A stretch of 64,000 nucleotides of DNA from an uncultured Cytophagales bacterium (GCA_938039675.1 CALHUI010000004.1:107129-171128); one strand, 5' to 3'; shown: positions 10,325 through 21,334, numbered from the stretch's first letter. Notes: a model not told the origin generated them from the letters alone. Made by a program: numbers and translations.

Positions 10325-11458
10325 CTAAAAAAAATGTTTCTGCAAGTAATTTGCCAGCAAAACCGGTTTAGGCAGTTGTTCAAGTACTGCCTGTGAAACC
10401 GACAAGAAACCCGCACCTAATATCTGCTGCCAAAACTCTGCCGCAATAACTTTCAGGCGTACAAATTGCACTGATAACGACTGGTGCGTCAGTTGATGCT
10501 TGTACGTGCCTGAAATCCCTGCAATTTGTAAGGGTAGCCCATTGACTAATGTACCTGCCGCAAGATTTTGCAAAGGTAGCAAAGGTAGTATTTGTTCATA
10601 CGTTTGACGGATAAGTTCGGAGGGCACAATCGGTGCTCCTTCCTTTTCTTCCACCATTGGGAAATCATATAAGCCTTGCCAAATATCACCACTCGTGCGC
10701 TCTTTTACCAAAATTTGTCCTTCGTAGTCAAACAGAAAATAGATAAAGTTCCGTTGCTTTGTCTTTATCTTCTTTTCTTTCACAGGCAATTGCGCCTGCA
10801 TTTTATTGGTGTAAGCATAGCAATGTTGCTTAAATGGACAGGTGTTACAGTCCGGAGCAGCAGGCGTGCAGTGAATGGCACCAAATTCCATAATTGCTTG
10901 ATTGTAGACCGAAGGCTCAACTGAAGGTAAACTTTCATGCAATAATTGCTGTGCATGTTTTGCAAAAAATTGCTTGCCTTTGTGAGAGGAGATGTCATCT
11001 GTGATGCCGTACAGCCGTGCGAGTACACGATATACATTTCCGTCTACCACTGCCACAGGCTCATTGTAAGCAAAAGAAGCTATCGCAGCAGCCGTGTAGG
11101 GTCCAATGCCTTTCAATTGCAGCAAATCTGAGTAATTAATAGGGAATGCTCCTCCATGTTGTTCTGCTATTGTGCGTGCCGTTGCGTGCATATTTCTGGC
11201 ACGGGAGTAATAGCCCAACCCTTGCCACAACTTAAGCACCTCCTGCTCGGAAGCGGCCGCCAAATCAACGACTGTAGGATAGACAGCAGCAAATTTTTCA
11301 TAGTAAGGCAGCCCTTGCACTACCCGTGTTTGCTGCAAAATAACCTCTGAAAGCCATATCAGGTAAGGGTCATCCACGTTGCGCCAAGGCAGGTCTCTCT
11401 TATGAGCATGATACCACCGGACAAGTTGTTGCCCGAAATTCAAATCACTTTCCGCCAT
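10325..11458 (-). CDS. mutY: A/G-specific adenine DNA glycosylase
   Basis: A 377-residue MutY that removes adenine mispaired with 8-oxoguanine. HhH-GPD glycosylase domain at residues 1-215 with catalytic Glu38 ('[10 protein letters not shown]'), hairpin '[12 protein letters not shown]' (from 115) and Asp139 ('VVDGNVYRV'). The [4Fe-4S] ligands are Cys197, 204, 207 and 213 (C-x6-C-x2-C-x5-C). The C-terminal part (about 225-360) is the NUDIX-like 8-oxoG recognition domain. It lies seven bases after the lipoprotein gene and 22 before ssb, so it is probably co-transcribed with both. Confidence 0.96.
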   Translation of the reverse strand: MAESDLNFGQQLVRWYHAHKRDLPWRNVDDPYLIWLSEVILQQTRVVQGLPYYEKFAAVYPTVVDLAAASEQEVLKLWQGLGYYSRARNMHATARTIAEQHGGAFPINYSDLLQLKGIGPYTAAAIASFAYNEPVAVVDGNVYRVLARLYGITDDISSHKGKQFFAKHAQQLLHESLPSVEPSVYNQAIMEFGAIHCTPAAPDCNTCPFKQHCYAYTNKMQAQLPVKEKKIKTKQRNFIYFLFDYEGQILVKERTSGDIWQGLYDFPMVEEKEGAPIVPSELIRQTYEQILPLLPLQNLAAGTLVNGLPLQIAGISGTYKHQLTHQSLSVQFVRLKVIAAEFWQQILGAGFLSVSQAVLEQLPKPVLLANYLQKHFF

Positions 11459-11465
11459 GAGTCGC

Positions 11466-11879
11466 TTATTCTTCTTTCAGCCACCGAACGGGAATCGTCT
11501 TATTCTCATGATTAACAGCCGTTCCAGTAAGTACCAAAGGCGATTGGGTTAGTTTCAGTTCATACTGAACCGTGGCCGAACCGGTTTTGTATTTGTTGTC
11601 TCTGATTTCTAATTGTAAGCGGAGTATTTTCTTGTCATAACTTACTCCACTGATAATACAATTAGCTTTCCCTTTGCAAGTAATCGCCAGTTTGTTGCCG
11701 CCCAGATGCGCAATCTGATAAATATCATTGTATTTCACATCTTCTGCTCCCCATTCTTCTTTCCACGAGCCGGCAAGTGTCCAGTAGTCTTTTTTCACAT
11801 CCAAAGAACGGCAGGAAGCAACAATAGCCATTAACAGGCAACTCACTGTCAGAAATAAAAGCCTTGAGGAAACTTTCAT
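11466..11879 (-). CDS. Small lipoprotein of unknown function
   Basis: The chosen start at 11879 gives a lipoprotein signal 'MKVSSRLLFLTVSCLLMAIVASC'; an upstream in-frame start at 11951 would bury it. The mature part (about 115 residues) is predicted mostly beta, with 'LAGSWKEEWG' near its start. That motif suggests a small lipocalin-like or 'tested-for-binding' barrel, but I do not recognise the family. The stop is seven bases before mutY and the upstream terminator of the ribosomal block lies at 11907-11939, so it is the first gene of the mutY-ssb-gldE-gldD unit. Confidence 0.75.
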   Translation of the reverse strand: MKVSSRLLFLTVSCLLMAIVASCRSLDVKKDYWTLAGSWKEEWGAEDVKYNDIYQIAHLGGNKLAITCKGKANCIISGVSYDKKILRLQLEIRDNKYKTGSATVQYELKLTQSPLVLTGTAVNHENKTIPVRWLKEE

Positions 11880-11906
11880 AAGTGTGCGCAATAAGCCTGT
11901 TAAAAT

Positions 11907-11939
11907 AGGAAGGATTTGACATATTGCCAAATCCTTCCT
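11907..11939 (-). terminator. Terminator of the ribosomal protein block
   Basis: A perfect 12-bp inverted repeat (11907-11918 with 11928-11939, core AGGAAGGATTTG) with a 9-base loop. On the minus strand it is followed by ATTTTAA. It lies just beyond rplQ and separates the ribosomal block from the lipoprotein-mutY unit. Confidence 0.8.
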
Positions 11940-11969
11940 GTATCTTGTCAAGTGCTGAAAATTTTGAAA

Positions 11970-12455
11970 CTACTCAGTTGCAGGCGTTTCGGCAACATTC
12001 TCAGTGGCTGCTGATTCGGTAGCAATAGTTGTTGATTTTTTGCGTCCGCGCCGAGTTTTCTTGGCAGCAGCAACTTTTTCATTGGCCAACATCACACTGT
12101 TGTAATCTACCAATTCCATCATACACATTTCCGCATTGTCGCCCAAACGAAAATCGGTTTTCAGGATGCGAGTATATCCGCCTGGGCGGTCTGCTACTTT
12201 GCGTGCTACTTCGTCAAACAGAATACGCACAGCCTCTTTGTCTTGCAGGTAAGCAAAAGCCATACGACGAGAGTGTGTGGTATCTGTCTTTGACTTTGTA
12301 ATCAGTGGCTCAATAAACTTGCGGAGAGCCTTAGCTTTAGCTACTGTTGTATTAATTCTTTTATGAACAATCAGTGAAGTGGCCATATTGGACAGCAACG
12401 CCTTGCGATGTGAAGCAGTACGACCTAAATGATTGATTTTTTTTCCGTGTCTCAT
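11970..12455 (-). CDS. rplQ: 50S ribosomal protein L17
   Basis: L17, 161 residues. The first about 118 are the conserved fold ('[21 protein letters not shown]', '[28 protein letters not shown]'). A low-complexity Lys/Arg then Thr/Ala/Glu-rich tail of about 40 residues follows, as often seen in Bacteroidota L17. It is the last gene of the block, eight bases after rpoA, followed by the hairpin at 11907-11939. Confidence 0.97.
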   Translation of the reverse strand: MRHGKKINHLGRTASHRKALLSNMATSLIVHKRINTTVAKAKALRKFIEPLITKSKTDTTHSRRMAFAYLQDKEAVRILFDEVARKVADRPGGYTRILKTDFRLGDNAEMCMMELVDYNSVMLANEKVAAAKKTRRGRKKSTTIATESAATENVAETPATE

Positions 12456-12463
12456 GGTAATAG

Positions 12464-13453
12464 TTAATCTTCGTCCAATCTGTATTTTGTTACGTCCATG
12501 CCGAAAGTAAGATTCTTCTCAGCTACCAGTTGTTCAAGTTCTGTTAATGATTTACGTCCGAAGTTACGGAACTTCATCATTTCGGAAATTTCTAACTGTA
12601 CCAAATCGCCAAGGGTTTTAATATCGGCAGCTTTCAAACAGTTATAGGCGCGCACCGACAAATCCAAGTCCGACAGTGAGGTCTTCAACAGTTTACGCAT
12701 GTGCAAGTATTCCTCATCAACTTCTTCTTCTTCTTTTTGCTTAGGTGATTCGAAAGTCATGGTTTGGTCAGCAAAAAGCATGAAGTGTTTAATCAGAATA
12801 TTGGCAGCACCTTTCAAAGCGTCCTCAGGGTGAATCGAGCCGTCGGTCTGAATTTCAAGCAATAAGCGCTCGTAGTCAGTTTTCTGTTCCACGCGTGTAT
12901 TTTCAACGCTGTATTTTACGTTTCGGATAGGTGTAAAAATAGCATCGATAGGAATGTAGCCAAAACTGCTATCCGCAACCCTGTTTTCTTCGGCAGGCAC
13001 ATAACCACGTCCTCTATCTAAATGGATATCCATTTCCAGTGAAACAGAGGTATCCAAGTTGCAAATGACATGATCCGGATTAAGTACCTGAAACTGGTCG
13101 GTGAAATTATTGAAATCGCCGGCAGTAAGTACAGACTGTCCTTTAACGGAAACCGTAAATTTCAAGTCAGGATTATCTACCAGTCGCTTAAAGCGAACCA
13201 TTTTCAAATTCAACACGATTTCAGATACATCTTCAACAACACCTTCAATGGTTGAAAACTCATGGAGTACCCCATGTATTTTGATGCCGATAATTGCGTA
13301 GCCTTCCAATGAAGAAAGGAGAATGCGACGCAGAGCATTACCAATAGTAACCCCATAACCTTTTTCAAGAGGCTTGAATTCAAACAGACCGTGAAAATCG
13401 TCTGCCTTCTCCATCACCACCTTATCGGGCATTTGAAATGCTAATATGGACAT
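12464..13453 (-). CDS. rpoA: RNA polymerase alpha subunit
   Basis: 329 residues, usual length. The N-terminal dimerisation/assembly domain spans about 1-230 ('[14 protein letters not shown]', '[12 protein letters not shown]'). An acidic linker ('[11 protein letters not shown]') leads to the C-terminal HhH domain at about 255-320 ('[14 protein letters not shown]', '[12 protein letters not shown]'), which contacts UP elements and activators. It lies between rpsD and rplQ, the standard alpha-operon place. Confidence 0.98.
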   Translation of the reverse strand: MSILAFQMPDKVVMEKADDFHGLFEFKPLEKGYGVTIGNALRRILLSSLEGYAIIGIKIHGVLHEFSTIEGVVEDVSEIVLNLKMVRFKRLVDNPDLKFTVSVKGQSVLTAGDFNNFTDQFQVLNPDHVICNLDTSVSLEMDIHLDRGRGYVPAEENRVADSSFGYIPIDAIFTPIRNVKYSVENTRVEQKTDYERLLLEIQTDGSIHPEDALKGAANILIKHFMLFADQTMTFESPKQKEEEEVDEEYLHMRKLLKTSLSDLDLSVRAYNCLKAADIKTLGDLVQLEISEMMKFRNFGRKSLTELEQLVAEKNLTFGMDVTKYRLDED

Positions 13454-13508
13454 AGTTTACTCCTTACTTGTTTTTTATTAAGCAACCTGATAACCAAAGA
13501 AAGTAATA

Positions 13509-14111
13509 TTATTTTGAGTAAAGTTCAACGATGAGTTGCTCTTTAATATTTTCCTGAATTTCCTCACGTTCAGGCATATTTACAAATTTACCTGAAAGTT
13601 CTGCCGGGTTCCACTCCAGCCATGGGAAACGGTTCACGCGACCTGAAACAGATTTTGTGATAGCTTCCAGAGATTTGGATTTTTCACGAACAGCCACTAT
13701 GTCACCCGGACGAAGAGAATAAGAGGGAATATTAACTACTTCGCCGTTCACAGTAATATGTTTGTGCGATACTAACTGACGTGCTGCGCGGCGTGTAGGA
13801 GCAATGCCTAAACGATAAACAATGTTATCTAAGCGAGCTTCCAGCAATCGCAATAAGTTAGTGCCTGTAACACCACCCATACGGGAAGCGCGCTCAAATG
13901 TGCGGCGGAATTGACGCTCTAACACACCATAGATGTATTTTGCCTTCTGCTTTTCCATCAACTGGACAGCATATTCCGAAGACTTGCGTTTTTTTCCTCT
14001 GCCGTGCTGACCCGGAGGATAATTTTTGCTTTTCAGTGCTTTACAAGGACCAAAGATAGGCTCACCGTAACGTCTTGCTATCTTTGATTTTGAACCTGTG
14101 TATCTTGCCAT
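13509..14111 (-). CDS. rpsD: 30S ribosomal protein S4
   Basis: 200 residues; binds the 5' domain of 16S rRNA early in assembly. The N-terminal domain lacks the zinc-binding Cys cluster of some S4 proteins, having a single Cys23. The S4 RNA-binding domain runs about 92-155 ('[20 protein letters not shown]'). Between rpsK and rpoA as usual. S4 is the known autoregulator of the alpha operon in E. coli; I saw no proof of that here. Confidence 0.97.
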   Translation of the reverse strand: MARYTGSKSKIARRYGEPIFGPCKALKSKNYPPGQHGRGKKRKSSEYAVQLMEKQKAKYIYGVLERQFRRTFERASRMGGVTGTNLLRLLEARLDNIVYRLGIAPTRRAARQLVSHKHITVNGEVVNIPSYSLRPGDIVAVREKSKSLEAITKSVSGRVNRFPWLEWNPAELSGKFVNMPEREEIQENIKEQLIVELYSK

Positions 14112-14196
14112 TGGATTGTAAAAATTTGTGTTTCAATGTTGCATCTTCATCTATAACGGAAGATTCAGCAGTTCAACATTATTAAACGATAGAAAA

Positions 14197-14595
14197 TTAC
14201 ACACGACGCTTTTTAGGAGGACGACAGCCATTGTGAGGCAGAGGGGTAACGTCTCTGATAGTAGTTATCTCAATACCTGAACTTTGGATAGTTCTAATAG
14301 CCGATTCGCGTCCTGCGCCAGGACCTTTAACAAAAACCTCAGCTTTACGCAAGCCCAAGTCAAACGCTACTTTCGCACACTCGGCAGCAGCGGTTTGTGC
14401 CGCATAAGGAGTGTTCTTTTTAGAACCCTTAAATCCCATTTTACCGGCAGAAGACCAAGAAATAACTTGCCCTGCGTTATTGGTAATAGAGATAATAATG
14501 TTGTTGAAAGACGCTTTGATATGCACTTGCCCGGTAGATTCAACGTGAACTACACGCTTTTTGGCTTTGTCTTTTCTTTTGGATTGAGTTGCCAT
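14197..14595 (-). CDS. rpsK: 30S ribosomal protein S11
   Basis: 132 residues, standard length. The central '[24 protein letters not shown]' fold and the C-terminal '[18 protein letters not shown]' are diagnostic. S11 forms part of the platform and mRNA exit region. It follows rpsM with 16 bases between. Confidence 0.98.
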   Translation of the reverse strand: MATQSKRKDKAKKRVVHVESTGQVHIKASFNNIIISITNNAGQVISWSSAGKMGFKGSKKNTPYAAQTAAAECAKVAFDLGLRKAEVFVKGPGAGRESAIRTIQSSGIEITTIRDVTPLPHNGCRPPKKRRV

Positions 14596-14611
14596 AATAT
14601 TACACGCCTAA

Positions 14612-14992
14612 TTATTTCTTAGATGCTACTTTCTTGTTAGCTACGGTCTTACGCTTACCTTTACGCGTGCGAGCGTTGTTCTTAGTCTTCTGACCTCTCA
14701 CAGGGAGACCTTTGCGATGACGCAAGCCGCGGTAACAACCAATGTCCATCAGGCGCTTAATGCTCAACTGAACTTCAGACTTGAGCTCGCCCTCTACCTT
14801 AAACTCGCCATTGATGATATCACGAATGGCTTTTGATTCTGCATCATTCCATGTAGAAACTTTGCGATTTGCATCTACACCGGCTTTGGCTAAAATCTTC
14901 TTTGCAGAAGACCTGCCGATACCGTAAATGTAGGTAAGAGAAATCTCTCCGCGCTTGTTGTCTGGAATATCAACTCCGGAAATTCTTGCCAT
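14612..14992 (-). CDS. rpsM: 30S ribosomal protein S13
   Basis: 126 residues, standard length. Contains the H2TH region ('[20 protein letters not shown]') and the basic tail '[19 protein letters not shown]' that reaches the P-site tRNA. It is downstream of rpmJ and starts the rpsM-rpsK-rpsD-rpoA-rplQ alpha segment. Confidence 0.98.
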   Translation of the reverse strand: MARISGVDIPDNKRGEISLTYIYGIGRSSAKKILAKAGVDANRKVSTWNDAESKAIRDIINGEFKVEGELKSEVQLSIKRLMDIGCYRGLRHRKGLPVRGQKTKNNARTRKGKRKTVANKKVASKK

Positions 14993-15019
14993 GATTCTTC
15001 AGGATGAATAAAATCTTAA

Positions 15020-15136
15020 TTAACCTTGTCTTTGCTTAAACTTGGGATTCTTTTTATTAATCACGTACAGCTTGCCTTTGCGACGAATCACCTTACATTC
15101 AGCACTACGCTTTTTAATGGATGCTTTGACTTTCAT
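15020..15136 (-). CDS. rpmJ: 50S ribosomal protein L36
   Basis: A 38-residue protein read directly from the minus strand between infA and rpsM: it begins '[20 protein letters not shown]' and ends 'NPKFKQRQG'. Only Cys14 is present, so the C-x2-C-x12-C-x4-H zinc site of classical L36 is missing; this is the zinc-free type. Position (infA-rpmJ-rpsM) is canonical. Confidence 0.95.
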   Translation of the reverse strand: MKVKASIKKRSAECKVIRRKGKLYVINKKNPKFKQRQG

Positions 15137-15160
15137 GGTCGTTTGAATTAAAGTCCTTTA

Positions 15161-15379
15161 TTACTTGTAACGGTAAACGATTCTTCCCTTAGTCAGGTCA
15201 TATGGAGACATCTCCAACTTTACTTTGTCTCCCGGCAATATGCGAATAAAATTCATGCGCATTTTACCAGAAATATGAGCAATAATCTGATGGCCATTTT
15301 CAAGTTCAACACGAAACATAGCATTTGACAATGCTTCTACGATTGTTCCGTCTAACTCAATATTTGCTTGTTTTGGCAT
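15161..15379 (-). CDS. infA: Translation initiation factor IF-1
   Basis: 72 residues from ATG 15379; the open frame extends eight codons upstream but '[17 protein letters not shown]' is the canonical start. Single S1/OB fold ('[20 protein letters not shown]', '[13 protein letters not shown]'). It blocks the A site during initiation. The start lies just beyond the stop of map, consistent with coupled translation. Confidence 0.97.
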   Translation of the reverse strand: MPKQANIELDGTIVEALSNAMFRVELENGHQIIAHISGKMRMNFIRILPGDKVKLEMSPYDLTKGRIVYRYK

Positions 15380-15380
15380 A

Positions 15381-16154
15381 TTAAAATTTGAACACTTGTT
15401 CAATATATTGAAAACTGGTCAGTACTTCTACCTTATCATTATACAAAGCAACTGTATGTTCATAATGGGCAGATGGTTTTCTGTCTCTTGTGCGAATTGT
15501 CCATCCGTCTGACTCATGTACCACATCGCGCTTGCCCATATTAACCATAGGCTCTATGGCAAGCACCATACCGTTTTGAATTTTTGTACCCGAACCTCTT
15601 TTCCCATAGTTAGGTACCTGAGGTTCTTCGTGCAGGTCTTTCCCTATGCCATGCCCAACCAATTCGCGCACTACAGAAAAACCGCGCGGCTGTACATAAT
15701 TCTGAATGGCATAACCTATATCGCCTATCCGCTTACCTACTGCTATCTGTGAAATACCTTCATACAAAGACTGGCGGGTAACTTGCAACAACTCCATTAC
15801 TTCCTCACTTACCTCACCTACCGGATACGTATAAGCACAATCGGCATGGTAGCCATTCATATACACACCGCAGTCAATAGAAACAATGTCACCTGACTTT
15901 AACCGATATTCACCGGGGATACCGTGAACAACTGTTTCATTTACAGAAATACACAGAGAAGCGGGGAAGCCGTTGTAATTATAGAAAGAAGGCACGGCTC
16001 CATGGTCTCTGATATATTCCTCTGCACGCTTATCGAGCTCTTTTGTTGTAATTCCCTCTCTGATTAACCTAGCTACTTCTCCATGTGCCTTACTCAATAA
16101 AGCACCACTTTGTCTAATCCCTTCTAAATCAGCAGCGTTCTTATAATAAATCAT
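15381..16154 (-). CDS. map: Type I methionine aminopeptidase
   Basis: 257 residues from ATG 16154; a TTG three codons upstream is less likely. It removes the initiator Met from nascent proteins. Pita-bread metallopeptidase ligands are visible in '[18 protein letters not shown]' (two Asp), '[15 protein letters not shown]' (His), 'AIEPMV' (Glu) and 'YEHTVAL' (Glu). The secY-map-infA order is canonical. Confidence 0.97.
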   Translation of the reverse strand: MIYYKNAADLEGIRQSGALLSKAHGEVARLIREGITTKELDKRAEEYIRDHGAVPSFYNYNGFPASLCISVNETVVHGIPGEYRLKSGDIVSIDCGVYMNGYHADCAYTYPVGEVSEEVMELLQVTRQSLYEGISQIAVGKRIGDIGYAIQNYVQPRGFSVVRELVGHGIGKDLHEEPQVPNYGKRGSGTKIQNGMVLAIEPMVNMGKRDVVHESDGWTIRTRDRKPSAHYEHTVALYNDKVEVLTSFQYIEQVFKF

Positions 16155-16163
16155 AGAAAGCAA

Positions 16164-17516
16164 TTAAGCAACAGCAATATTACCCGTGCGACCTTTTACT
16201 TTACCGGTTTTCATCATGCCTTCGTAATGACGCATCAACAGATAACTTTCAATTTGTTGAAGTGTATCTAATATCACGCCTACCATAATCAATAATGAGG
16301 TGCCGCCGTAGAACTGGGCAAATTCCATATTTACACCTGCCATACTTGCAAACGCAGGCATAATAGCGATAATTGCCAAGAATAGCGCACCAGGTAAGGT
16401 AATGCGGTCAATAATGTGGCTGATATAATTTGCCGTGTCGTCTCCCGGCTTCACGCCCGGAATAAAACCTCCGTTGCGCTTCATTTCATCTGCCAACTGC
16501 ATAGGGTTTACGGTAATAGCAGTGTAGAAGAATGTGAAAACTATAATCAGCACGGCAAACAACAGGTTGTATTGCCAAGAAGTAAAATCGGAGAACGTAG
16601 TTGCTATATAGTTTGCCCAATCATATTTATCGGCCAATGTAGATGCCAGCAGAGAAGGCAAGAACATTAACGACTGTGCAAAGATGATAGGCATTACACC
16701 GGCTGCATTGAGCTTTAAAGGCAAGTAAGAGCGTTGCGCGCCCAAAGCAGATAATTTTTTGCCTTTTGCGCCCGCACCTGCAATCTGTTTGGCATATTGC
16801 ACGGGGATACGACGTACAGCCTGTGTAATCAATACCACACCCATTACTACAAAGAACAAGGCTACCAATTCAAGAACGAACAGTAACAAACCGGCAGAAC
16901 CGCGTGAAGCACTTTCAGCAATAAGAGCAGCAGGGAAACGAGATACAATACCAATCATAATCAGCATTGAGATACCGTTTCCTATACCTTTTTCAGTTAT
17001 TCTTTCACCCATCCACATACAGAAAATTGTGCCTGATGTGAGGATAATCATAGAACTGATGGTAAAGAATGCTCTGTCAATTACTACGGCTTCGGGCTGC
17101 GGTTGGATAATGGTACCGGCGATGTAAGCCGAGGATTGAACCAGTGTAATCAAAATTGTGAGAACGCGTGTTATTTGGTTCATCTTTTTGCGACCCGACT
17201 CACCCTCCTTCTGCATTTTCTGGAAGTAAGGAACAGCTACTGTCAGCAACTGAATTACGATTGATGCAGAAATGTAAGGCATGATGCCAAGCGCAAAAAT
17301 AGAAGCTCTTGAAAACGCTCCTCCTAATAAGGTATCCAAAAGACCTAAGATACCTGCCGAAGAACCGCCGCTTGAAAGCATTGCCGGATCTAAGCCGGGC
17401 AACACTATATAAGAACCTAAACGGAATATTACCAGAAAACCTGTGGTGAAAAGGATTCTGTTTTTAAGTTCCTCAATAGAGAAAATGTTCTTTATGGTAG
17501 TGAAAAACTTATTCAT
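16164..17516 (-). CDS. secY: Protein translocase subunit SecY
   Basis: 450 residues with ten predicted transmembrane helices; central pore of the Sec translocon in the inner membrane. Diagnostic segments include 'GIMPYISASIVIQLLTVAVP', 'GIGNGISMLI', 'NPMQLADEMKRNGGFIPGVK' and 'GGTSLLIMVGVILDTLQQIE'. It follows rplO by 15 bases and precedes map, the normal spc position. Confidence 0.98.
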   Translation of the reverse strand: MNKFFTTIKNIFSIEELKNRILFTTGFLVIFRLGSYIVLPGLDPAMLSSGGSSAGILGLLDTLLGGAFSRASIFALGIMPYISASIVIQLLTVAVPYFQKMQKEGESGRKKMNQITRVLTILITLVQSSAYIAGTIIQPQPEAVVIDRAFFTISSMIILTSGTIFCMWMGERITEKGIGNGISMLIMIGIVSRFPAALIAESASRGSAGLLLFVLELVALFFVVMGVVLITQAVRRIPVQYAKQIAGAGAKGKKLSALGAQRSYLPLKLNAAGVMPIIFAQSLMFLPSLLASTLADKYDWANYIATTFSDFTSWQYNLLFAVLIIVFTFFYTAITVNPMQLADEMKRNGGFIPGVKPGDDTANYISHIIDRITLPGALFLAIIAIMPAFASMAGVNMEFAQFYGGTSLLIMVGVILDTLQQIESYLLMRHYEGMMKTGKVKGRTGNIAVA

Positions 17517-17531
17517 GAGCGGCGATTGACA

Positions 17532-17978
17532 TTAGAGCTTAACAACTTTGCCACCGGCTTTCTCGATATTCTCAACAGCAGATGCTGAAAACGCATGAGC
17601 AGTAACTTCAACGGCAGATGTGAGAGTTCCTTTGCTTAGGATTTTAACCAAATCCTTTTTGGCAACCATCCCGTTTTGATAAAGGAATTCGAGCGTAATA
17701 ACAGTAACGCCTGTTTTCTCGACAATAGCCTGAATGTCGCCCAAATTAATAGCCTTGTATTCTACACGGTTAGGGTTTTTAAATCCAAACTTAGGAACAC
17801 GACGCTGCAATGGCATCTGACCACCTTCAAAACCCAACTTTTGGCTGTAACCTGAGCGGGATTTAGCGCCTTTATGACCACGTGCAGAAGTTCCACCTTT
17901 GCCTGAACCATGTCCACGGCCTAAACGAACTTTTCTAAAAATAGAACCTTTTGCAGGCTTTAATTCATGTAGTTTCAT
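17532..17978 (-). CDS. rplO: 50S ribosomal protein L15
   Basis: 148 residues from ATG 17978 ('[14 protein letters not shown]'); a longer frame to 18026 adds 16 residues unlike L15 and would overlap rpmD. The N-terminal Gly/Arg/Lys-rich extension ('[17 protein letters not shown]') that winds into 23S rRNA is typical. Confidence 0.97.
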   Translation of the reverse strand: MKLHELKPAKGSIFRKVRLGRGHGSGKGGTSARGHKGAKSRSGYSQKLGFEGGQMPLQRRVPKFGFKNPNRVEYKAINLGDIQAIVEKTGVTVITLEFLYQNGMVAKKDLVKILSKGTLTSAVEVTAHAFSASAVENIEKAGGKVVKL

Positions 17979-18009
17979 TGCAATCTTTCGATTAAAGCAC
18001 TCGTAATGA

Positions 18010-18192
18010 CTATTTAACTTCTTCAACGCGAACCAAGTGCGCTACTGTACGAACCATACCCAAAATTTGAGGATTAGCCTCTTTTTCTACTGTACGGTTG
18101 ATTTTGCCTAAACCAAGAGAGATGATGGTATCTTTCTGGTTTTGAGGGCGCTTAATGGTGCTTCTGATTTGTGTGATTTTAATCTTTGCCAT
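18010..18192 (-). CDS. rpmD: 50S ribosomal protein L30
   Basis: 60 residues, standard short bacterial L30 ('[19 protein letters not shown]', '[13 protein letters not shown]'). It sits six bases after rpsE and before rplO, as in nearly all spc operons. Confidence 0.97.
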   Translation of the reverse strand: MAKIKITQIRSTIKRPQNQKDTIISLGLGKINRTVEKEANPQILGMVRTVAHLVRVEEVK

Positions 18193-18197
18193 GTTTT

Positions 18198-18716
18198 TTA
18201 TCCATTAAACACTCTAGACAATGAAACACCTCTTTGCTGCGCTACTGTTTTTGGGTCGCGCATTTTAACTAATGCATCGATAGTAGCTTTCACCACGTTG
18301 TGTGGGTTAGAAGAACCTTTAGACTTTGCCAATACGTCGGTAATACCGGCAGATTCTAACACGGCACGCATCGCACCACCCGCAATTACACCGGTACCTG
18401 CAGCTGCAGGTTTCAGCAATACTTTACCACCGCAAAATTTTCCTTCCATTTCGTGAGGAACAGTACCTTTAATAACAGGTACTTTTACCAAGTTCTTCTT
18501 AGCGTCGTCAATAGCTTTGGTGATAGCATCTGTTACTTCGTTAGCTTTTCCGAGGCCGTAACCAACAACACCTTTGCCATCACCTACTACCACGATAGCT
18601 GCGAAGCTGAAACGACGACCACCTTTAACTACTTTAGCCACGCGATTGATAGCCACCAATCGGTCAGTCAATTCGATTTCGCTGGCCTTAAAGCTTCTGA
18701 TATTTGCCTGAGACAT
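18198..18716 (-). CDS. rpsE: 30S ribosomal protein S5
   Basis: 172 residues. The N-terminal dsRBD-like domain ('[20 protein letters not shown]') and C-terminal domain ('[19 protein letters not shown]') are both intact. S5 contributes to decoding accuracy and mRNA helicase activity at the entry tunnel. Canonical neighbours rplR and rpmD. Confidence 0.98.
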   Translation of the reverse strand: MSQANIRSFKASEIELTDRLVAINRVAKVVKGGRRFSFAAIVVVGDGKGVVGYGLGKANEVTDAITKAIDDAKKNLVKVPVIKGTVPHEMEGKFCGGKVLLKPAAAGTGVIAGGAMRAVLESAGITDVLAKSKGSSNPHNVVKATIDALVKMRDPKTVAQQRGVSLSRVFNG

Positions 18717-18727
18717 CGTTCTGTGAT

Positions 18728-19078
18728 TTAGAATTTAAGACCTCCTTCGCGAGCACCCTCGGCTAAGGATTTAACATTGCCATGATACAAATAGCCGTTG
18801 CGGTCGAATACGCTCTGGCTGATACCTTGCTGAATTGCACGTTCGGCAAGTTTCTTGCCCACTTCTTTAGATAGGGCTACATTAATAGAGCGCTTATCGC
18901 TTAATTCACGTGAAGATGCGCTTGCCAATGTTACGCCTCTTTCATCGTCAATTAACTGAGCATAAATAGCCGTATTACTGCGAAAAACAGTCAGACGGGG
19001 CACACTCGCCGTGCCGCTGATACGGGCACGGATGCGCTTCTTAATTTTTTGTCTTCTGAGTTCTTTCTGATTTCCCAT
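18728..19078 (-). CDS. rplR: 50S ribosomal protein L18
   Basis: 116 residues, standard length; binds 5S rRNA. Typical basic N-terminus ('[17 protein letters not shown]') and C-terminus ending '[11 protein letters not shown]'-like ('[13 protein letters not shown]'). Between rplF and rpsE. Confidence 0.98.
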   Translation of the reverse strand: MGNQKELRRQKIKKRIRARISGTASVPRLTVFRSNTAIYAQLIDDERGVTLASASSRELSDKRSINVALSKEVGKKLAERAIQQGISQSVFDRNGYLYHGNVKSLAEGAREGGLKF

Positions 19079-19099
19079 GGTATGATTAGGTCAAAAAGA

Positions 19100-19657
19100 C
19101 TATTTCTTAGCAGCAGCTTTACCAGCTTTGCGGCGAATAGCTTCGTTAACAAACTTAATGCCTTTTCCTTTGTATGGTTCAGGTTTGCGGAATGAGCGCA
19201 ATTTAGCGGCAACTTGGCCAATAAGTTGCTTGTCAATGCCTTCTAAAGTTATCGTAGGTGCCTTGCCTTTCAGGGTTTCGGCACTCACTTTGATTTCGTT
19301 TGGTATGGCAAACACAATATTGTGAGAGTAACCAAGGCTTAATTGGAGCAACTGACCGCTTGTTTCAGCTTTGTAACCCACACCTATCAGCTCCATTTGA
19401 GTTTTAAAACCTTCGTGAACACCTGTAACCATATTGTTTAGCAATGCACGATAAAGACCATGTAATGCCTTATGACGCTTCTGGTCAGTTGGGCGCTCAA
19501 CTATAATCTGGCCGTTTTCCACTTTCACGGTAATGTCCGGGTCTACCTGCTGAGACAGTGTCCCTTTAGGGCCTTTAACGGTTACCGTGTTGTCGGCAGC
19601 AACATTAACAGTTACTCCGGCGGGAAGTGTAATTGGTTTTTTTCCTATACGCGACAT
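19100..19657 (-). CDS. rplF: 50S ribosomal protein L6
   Basis: 185 residues with the two repeated L6 domains ('MSRIGKKPITLPAGV' start; 'RKPEPYKGKGIKF' near the end). It lies near the factor-binding site of the 50S subunit. Canonical position after rpsH. Confidence 0.98.
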   Translation of the reverse strand: MSRIGKKPITLPAGVTVNVAADNTVTVKGPKGTLSQQVDPDITVKVENGQIIVERPTDQKRHKALHGLYRALLNNMVTGVHEGFKTQMELIGVGYKAETSGQLLQLSLGYSHNIVFAIPNEIKVSAETLKGKAPTITLEGIDKQLIGQVAAKLRSFRKPEPYKGKGIKFVNEAIRRKAGKAAAKK

Positions 19658-19670
19658 AGTCTTATCAGTT

Positions 19671-20066
19671 TTAGTACACGTAACAAATTACTTCACCACC
19701 CACATTCAGTTCTTTCGCTTCTTTATCTGTAATCAGACCTTTAGAAGTTGAAATGACAGCAATACCAAGCCCGTTGAGTACACGAGGCAGTGCATTTGAC
19801 TTAGTATATTTACGCAAACCCGGCTTGCTTACACGCTCTAAGTGTACGATTGCCGGTTGTTTGGTTACAGGGTGATATTTCAGGGCGATTTTAATCACAC
19901 CTTGCGGACCTTGCTCCTCAAACTTGTAGCTTTGAATATAACCTTTGTTGTACAACAATTTGGTAATTTCTTTCTTCAGTTTTGAAGAAGGTATTTCAAC
20001 CACCCGATGATTTGCACGGATGGCGTTTCTCAATCTTGTCAGATAGTCGGCTATTGGATCAGTCAT
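19671..20066 (-). CDS. rpsH: 30S ribosomal protein S8
   Basis: 131 residues, standard length. '[14 protein letters not shown]' at the start, C-terminal '[12 protein letters not shown]' and 'GGEVICYVY'. S8 binds helix 21 of 16S rRNA and in E. coli represses the spc operon by binding mRNA near rplE. About 95 bases separate it from rpsN, the largest gap in the spc part. Confidence 0.98.
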   Translation of the reverse strand: MTDPIADYLTRLRNAIRANHRVVEIPSSKLKKEITKLLYNKGYIQSYKFEEQGPQGVIKIALKYHPVTKQPAIVHLERVSKPGLRKYTKSNALPRVLNGLGIAVISTSKGLITDKEAKELNVGGEVICYVY

Positions 20067-20160
20067 TGCCTTATAGATTTTGCTTTCGTCGATGGCTTTC
20101 GCCTAACAGAAAGATATAATTCTAATTTACAAATTGAAGGTAAACCGGACAAACTTGTAA

Positions 20161-20430
20161 TTACCAACTTGCCTTTGTTACACCCGGGATTCTACCGTCA
20201 GATGCCATATCACGGAACAGCACGCGTGAGATGCCAAATTTGCGCATATAACCGCGCGGCCTTCCAGTAATTTTGCAACGGTTGTGTAAGCGAACCTTAG
20301 AAGAGTTGCGAGGCAGTTTATCTAATGCTTCCCAATCGCCTGCTTTTTTGAGTTCTTCTCTCTTTTTGGCATATTTAGCTACCAAACGGGCTCTTTTTCT
20401 TTCGCGTGCCTTTACGGATTCTTTTGCCAT
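20161..20430 (-). CDS. rpsN: 30S ribosomal protein S14 (zinc-free form)
   Basis: 89 residues. '[20 protein letters not shown]' and '[12 protein letters not shown]' are diagnostic. It lacks the C-x2-C...C-x2-C zinc ribbon found in the short 61-residue S14, so it is the long zinc-independent type. Position after rplE is canonical. Confidence 0.98.
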   Translation of the reverse strand: MAKESVKARERKRARLVAKYAKKREELKKAGDWEALDKLPRNSSKVRLHNRCKITGRPRGYMRKFGISRVLFRDMASDGRIPGVTKASW

Positions 20431-20439
20431 ATCAAGCTA

Positions 20440-20991
20440 TTATTTTTGATTTTTAAATGGCATACCAAGTGCTGCTAACAGAGCACGGCTTTCTTCGTCA
20501 GTTTGAGCAGTAGTAACAAAGGTAATATCCATGCCGGAGATTTTGTTTACTTTGTCAATACTGATTTCAGGGAAGATGATTTGCTCTTTTACACCTAAGG
20601 TGTAGTTGCCGCGGCCATCGAAACCACTGTCGCTGATGCCACGGAAGTCGCGAACACGAGGAAGCGCTACTGTTGCCAAACGATCCATGAATTCATACAT
20701 ACGATCTCCGCGCAGAGTTACGCGAGCACCGATAGGCATATTCTCACGCAGCTTGAAATTTGAAATCGCTTTGCGCGATTTGGTAGGTACGGCTTTCTGA
20801 CCAGAGATAGCCGTAAGTTCTTCCACGCCGATTTCTACCAATTTTTTGTCTGCTACAGCCTGACCAATACCTTTGTTGATGCAAATTTTAGTCAGCTTAG
20901 GCACTTGCATTACTGACTTATATGCAAATTTTTCTTTCAGGGCAGGAACTACCTCTTTGAGGTATTTCTCTTTTAATCTCGGTTTAGCCAT
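20440..20991 (-). CDS. rplE: 50S ribosomal protein L5
   Basis: 183 residues from ATG 20991 ('[18 protein letters not shown]'); the open frame continues 19 codons into rplX but those residues are not L5. Contacts 5S rRNA and P-site tRNA. Its start overlaps the end of rplX by eight bases. Confidence 0.97.
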   Translation of the reverse strand: MAKPRLKEKYLKEVVPALKEKFAYKSVMQVPKLTKICINKGIGQAVADKKLVEIGVEELTAISGQKAVPTKSRKAISNFKLRENMPIGARVTLRGDRMYEFMDRLATVALPRVRDFRGISDSGFDGRGNYTLGVKEQIIFPEISIDKVNKISGMDITFVTTAQTDEESRALLAALGMPFKNQK

Positions 20992-21334
20992 TGTTCTTGA
21001 TGGTTTCGCCTGATTTTTTTGAATATCTTTCCAGTTTTCCGGCTGCATTCTTGCGGCGGCCGATACGTGTAGGTTTGCCTGTTTTAGGGTCTATAAGCAT
21101 CAGGTTGCTGATGTGAATACTGGCCTCTTTTTCTATAAATCCACCTTCCGGATTTTCGTTAGAAGGTTTTACGGCACGTTTTACAATGTTCAAGCCTTCT
21201 ACTATCGCACGCTGTTTTTCTACCAGCATCTTAGTAATGATACCGGTTTTACCTTTGTCATCGCCGGCAATTACCATTACCTTATCTCCACGACGCACGT
21301 GGAACTTTTGAGGTTTTGGGGCAGTTTTCTTCAT
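20984..21334 (-). CDS. rplX: 50S ribosomal protein L24
   Basis: 116 residues; assembly initiator of the 50S subunit. KOW motif near the N-terminus ('[20 protein letters not shown]') and '[12 protein letters not shown]'. Overlaps rplE by eight bases and follows rplN. Confidence 0.97.
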   Translation of the reverse strand: MKKTAPKPQKFHVRRGDKVMVIAGDDKGKTGIITKMLVEKQRAIVEGLNIVKRAVKPSNENPEGGFIEKEASIHISNLMLIDPKTGKPTRIGRRKNAAGKLERYSKKSGETIKNNG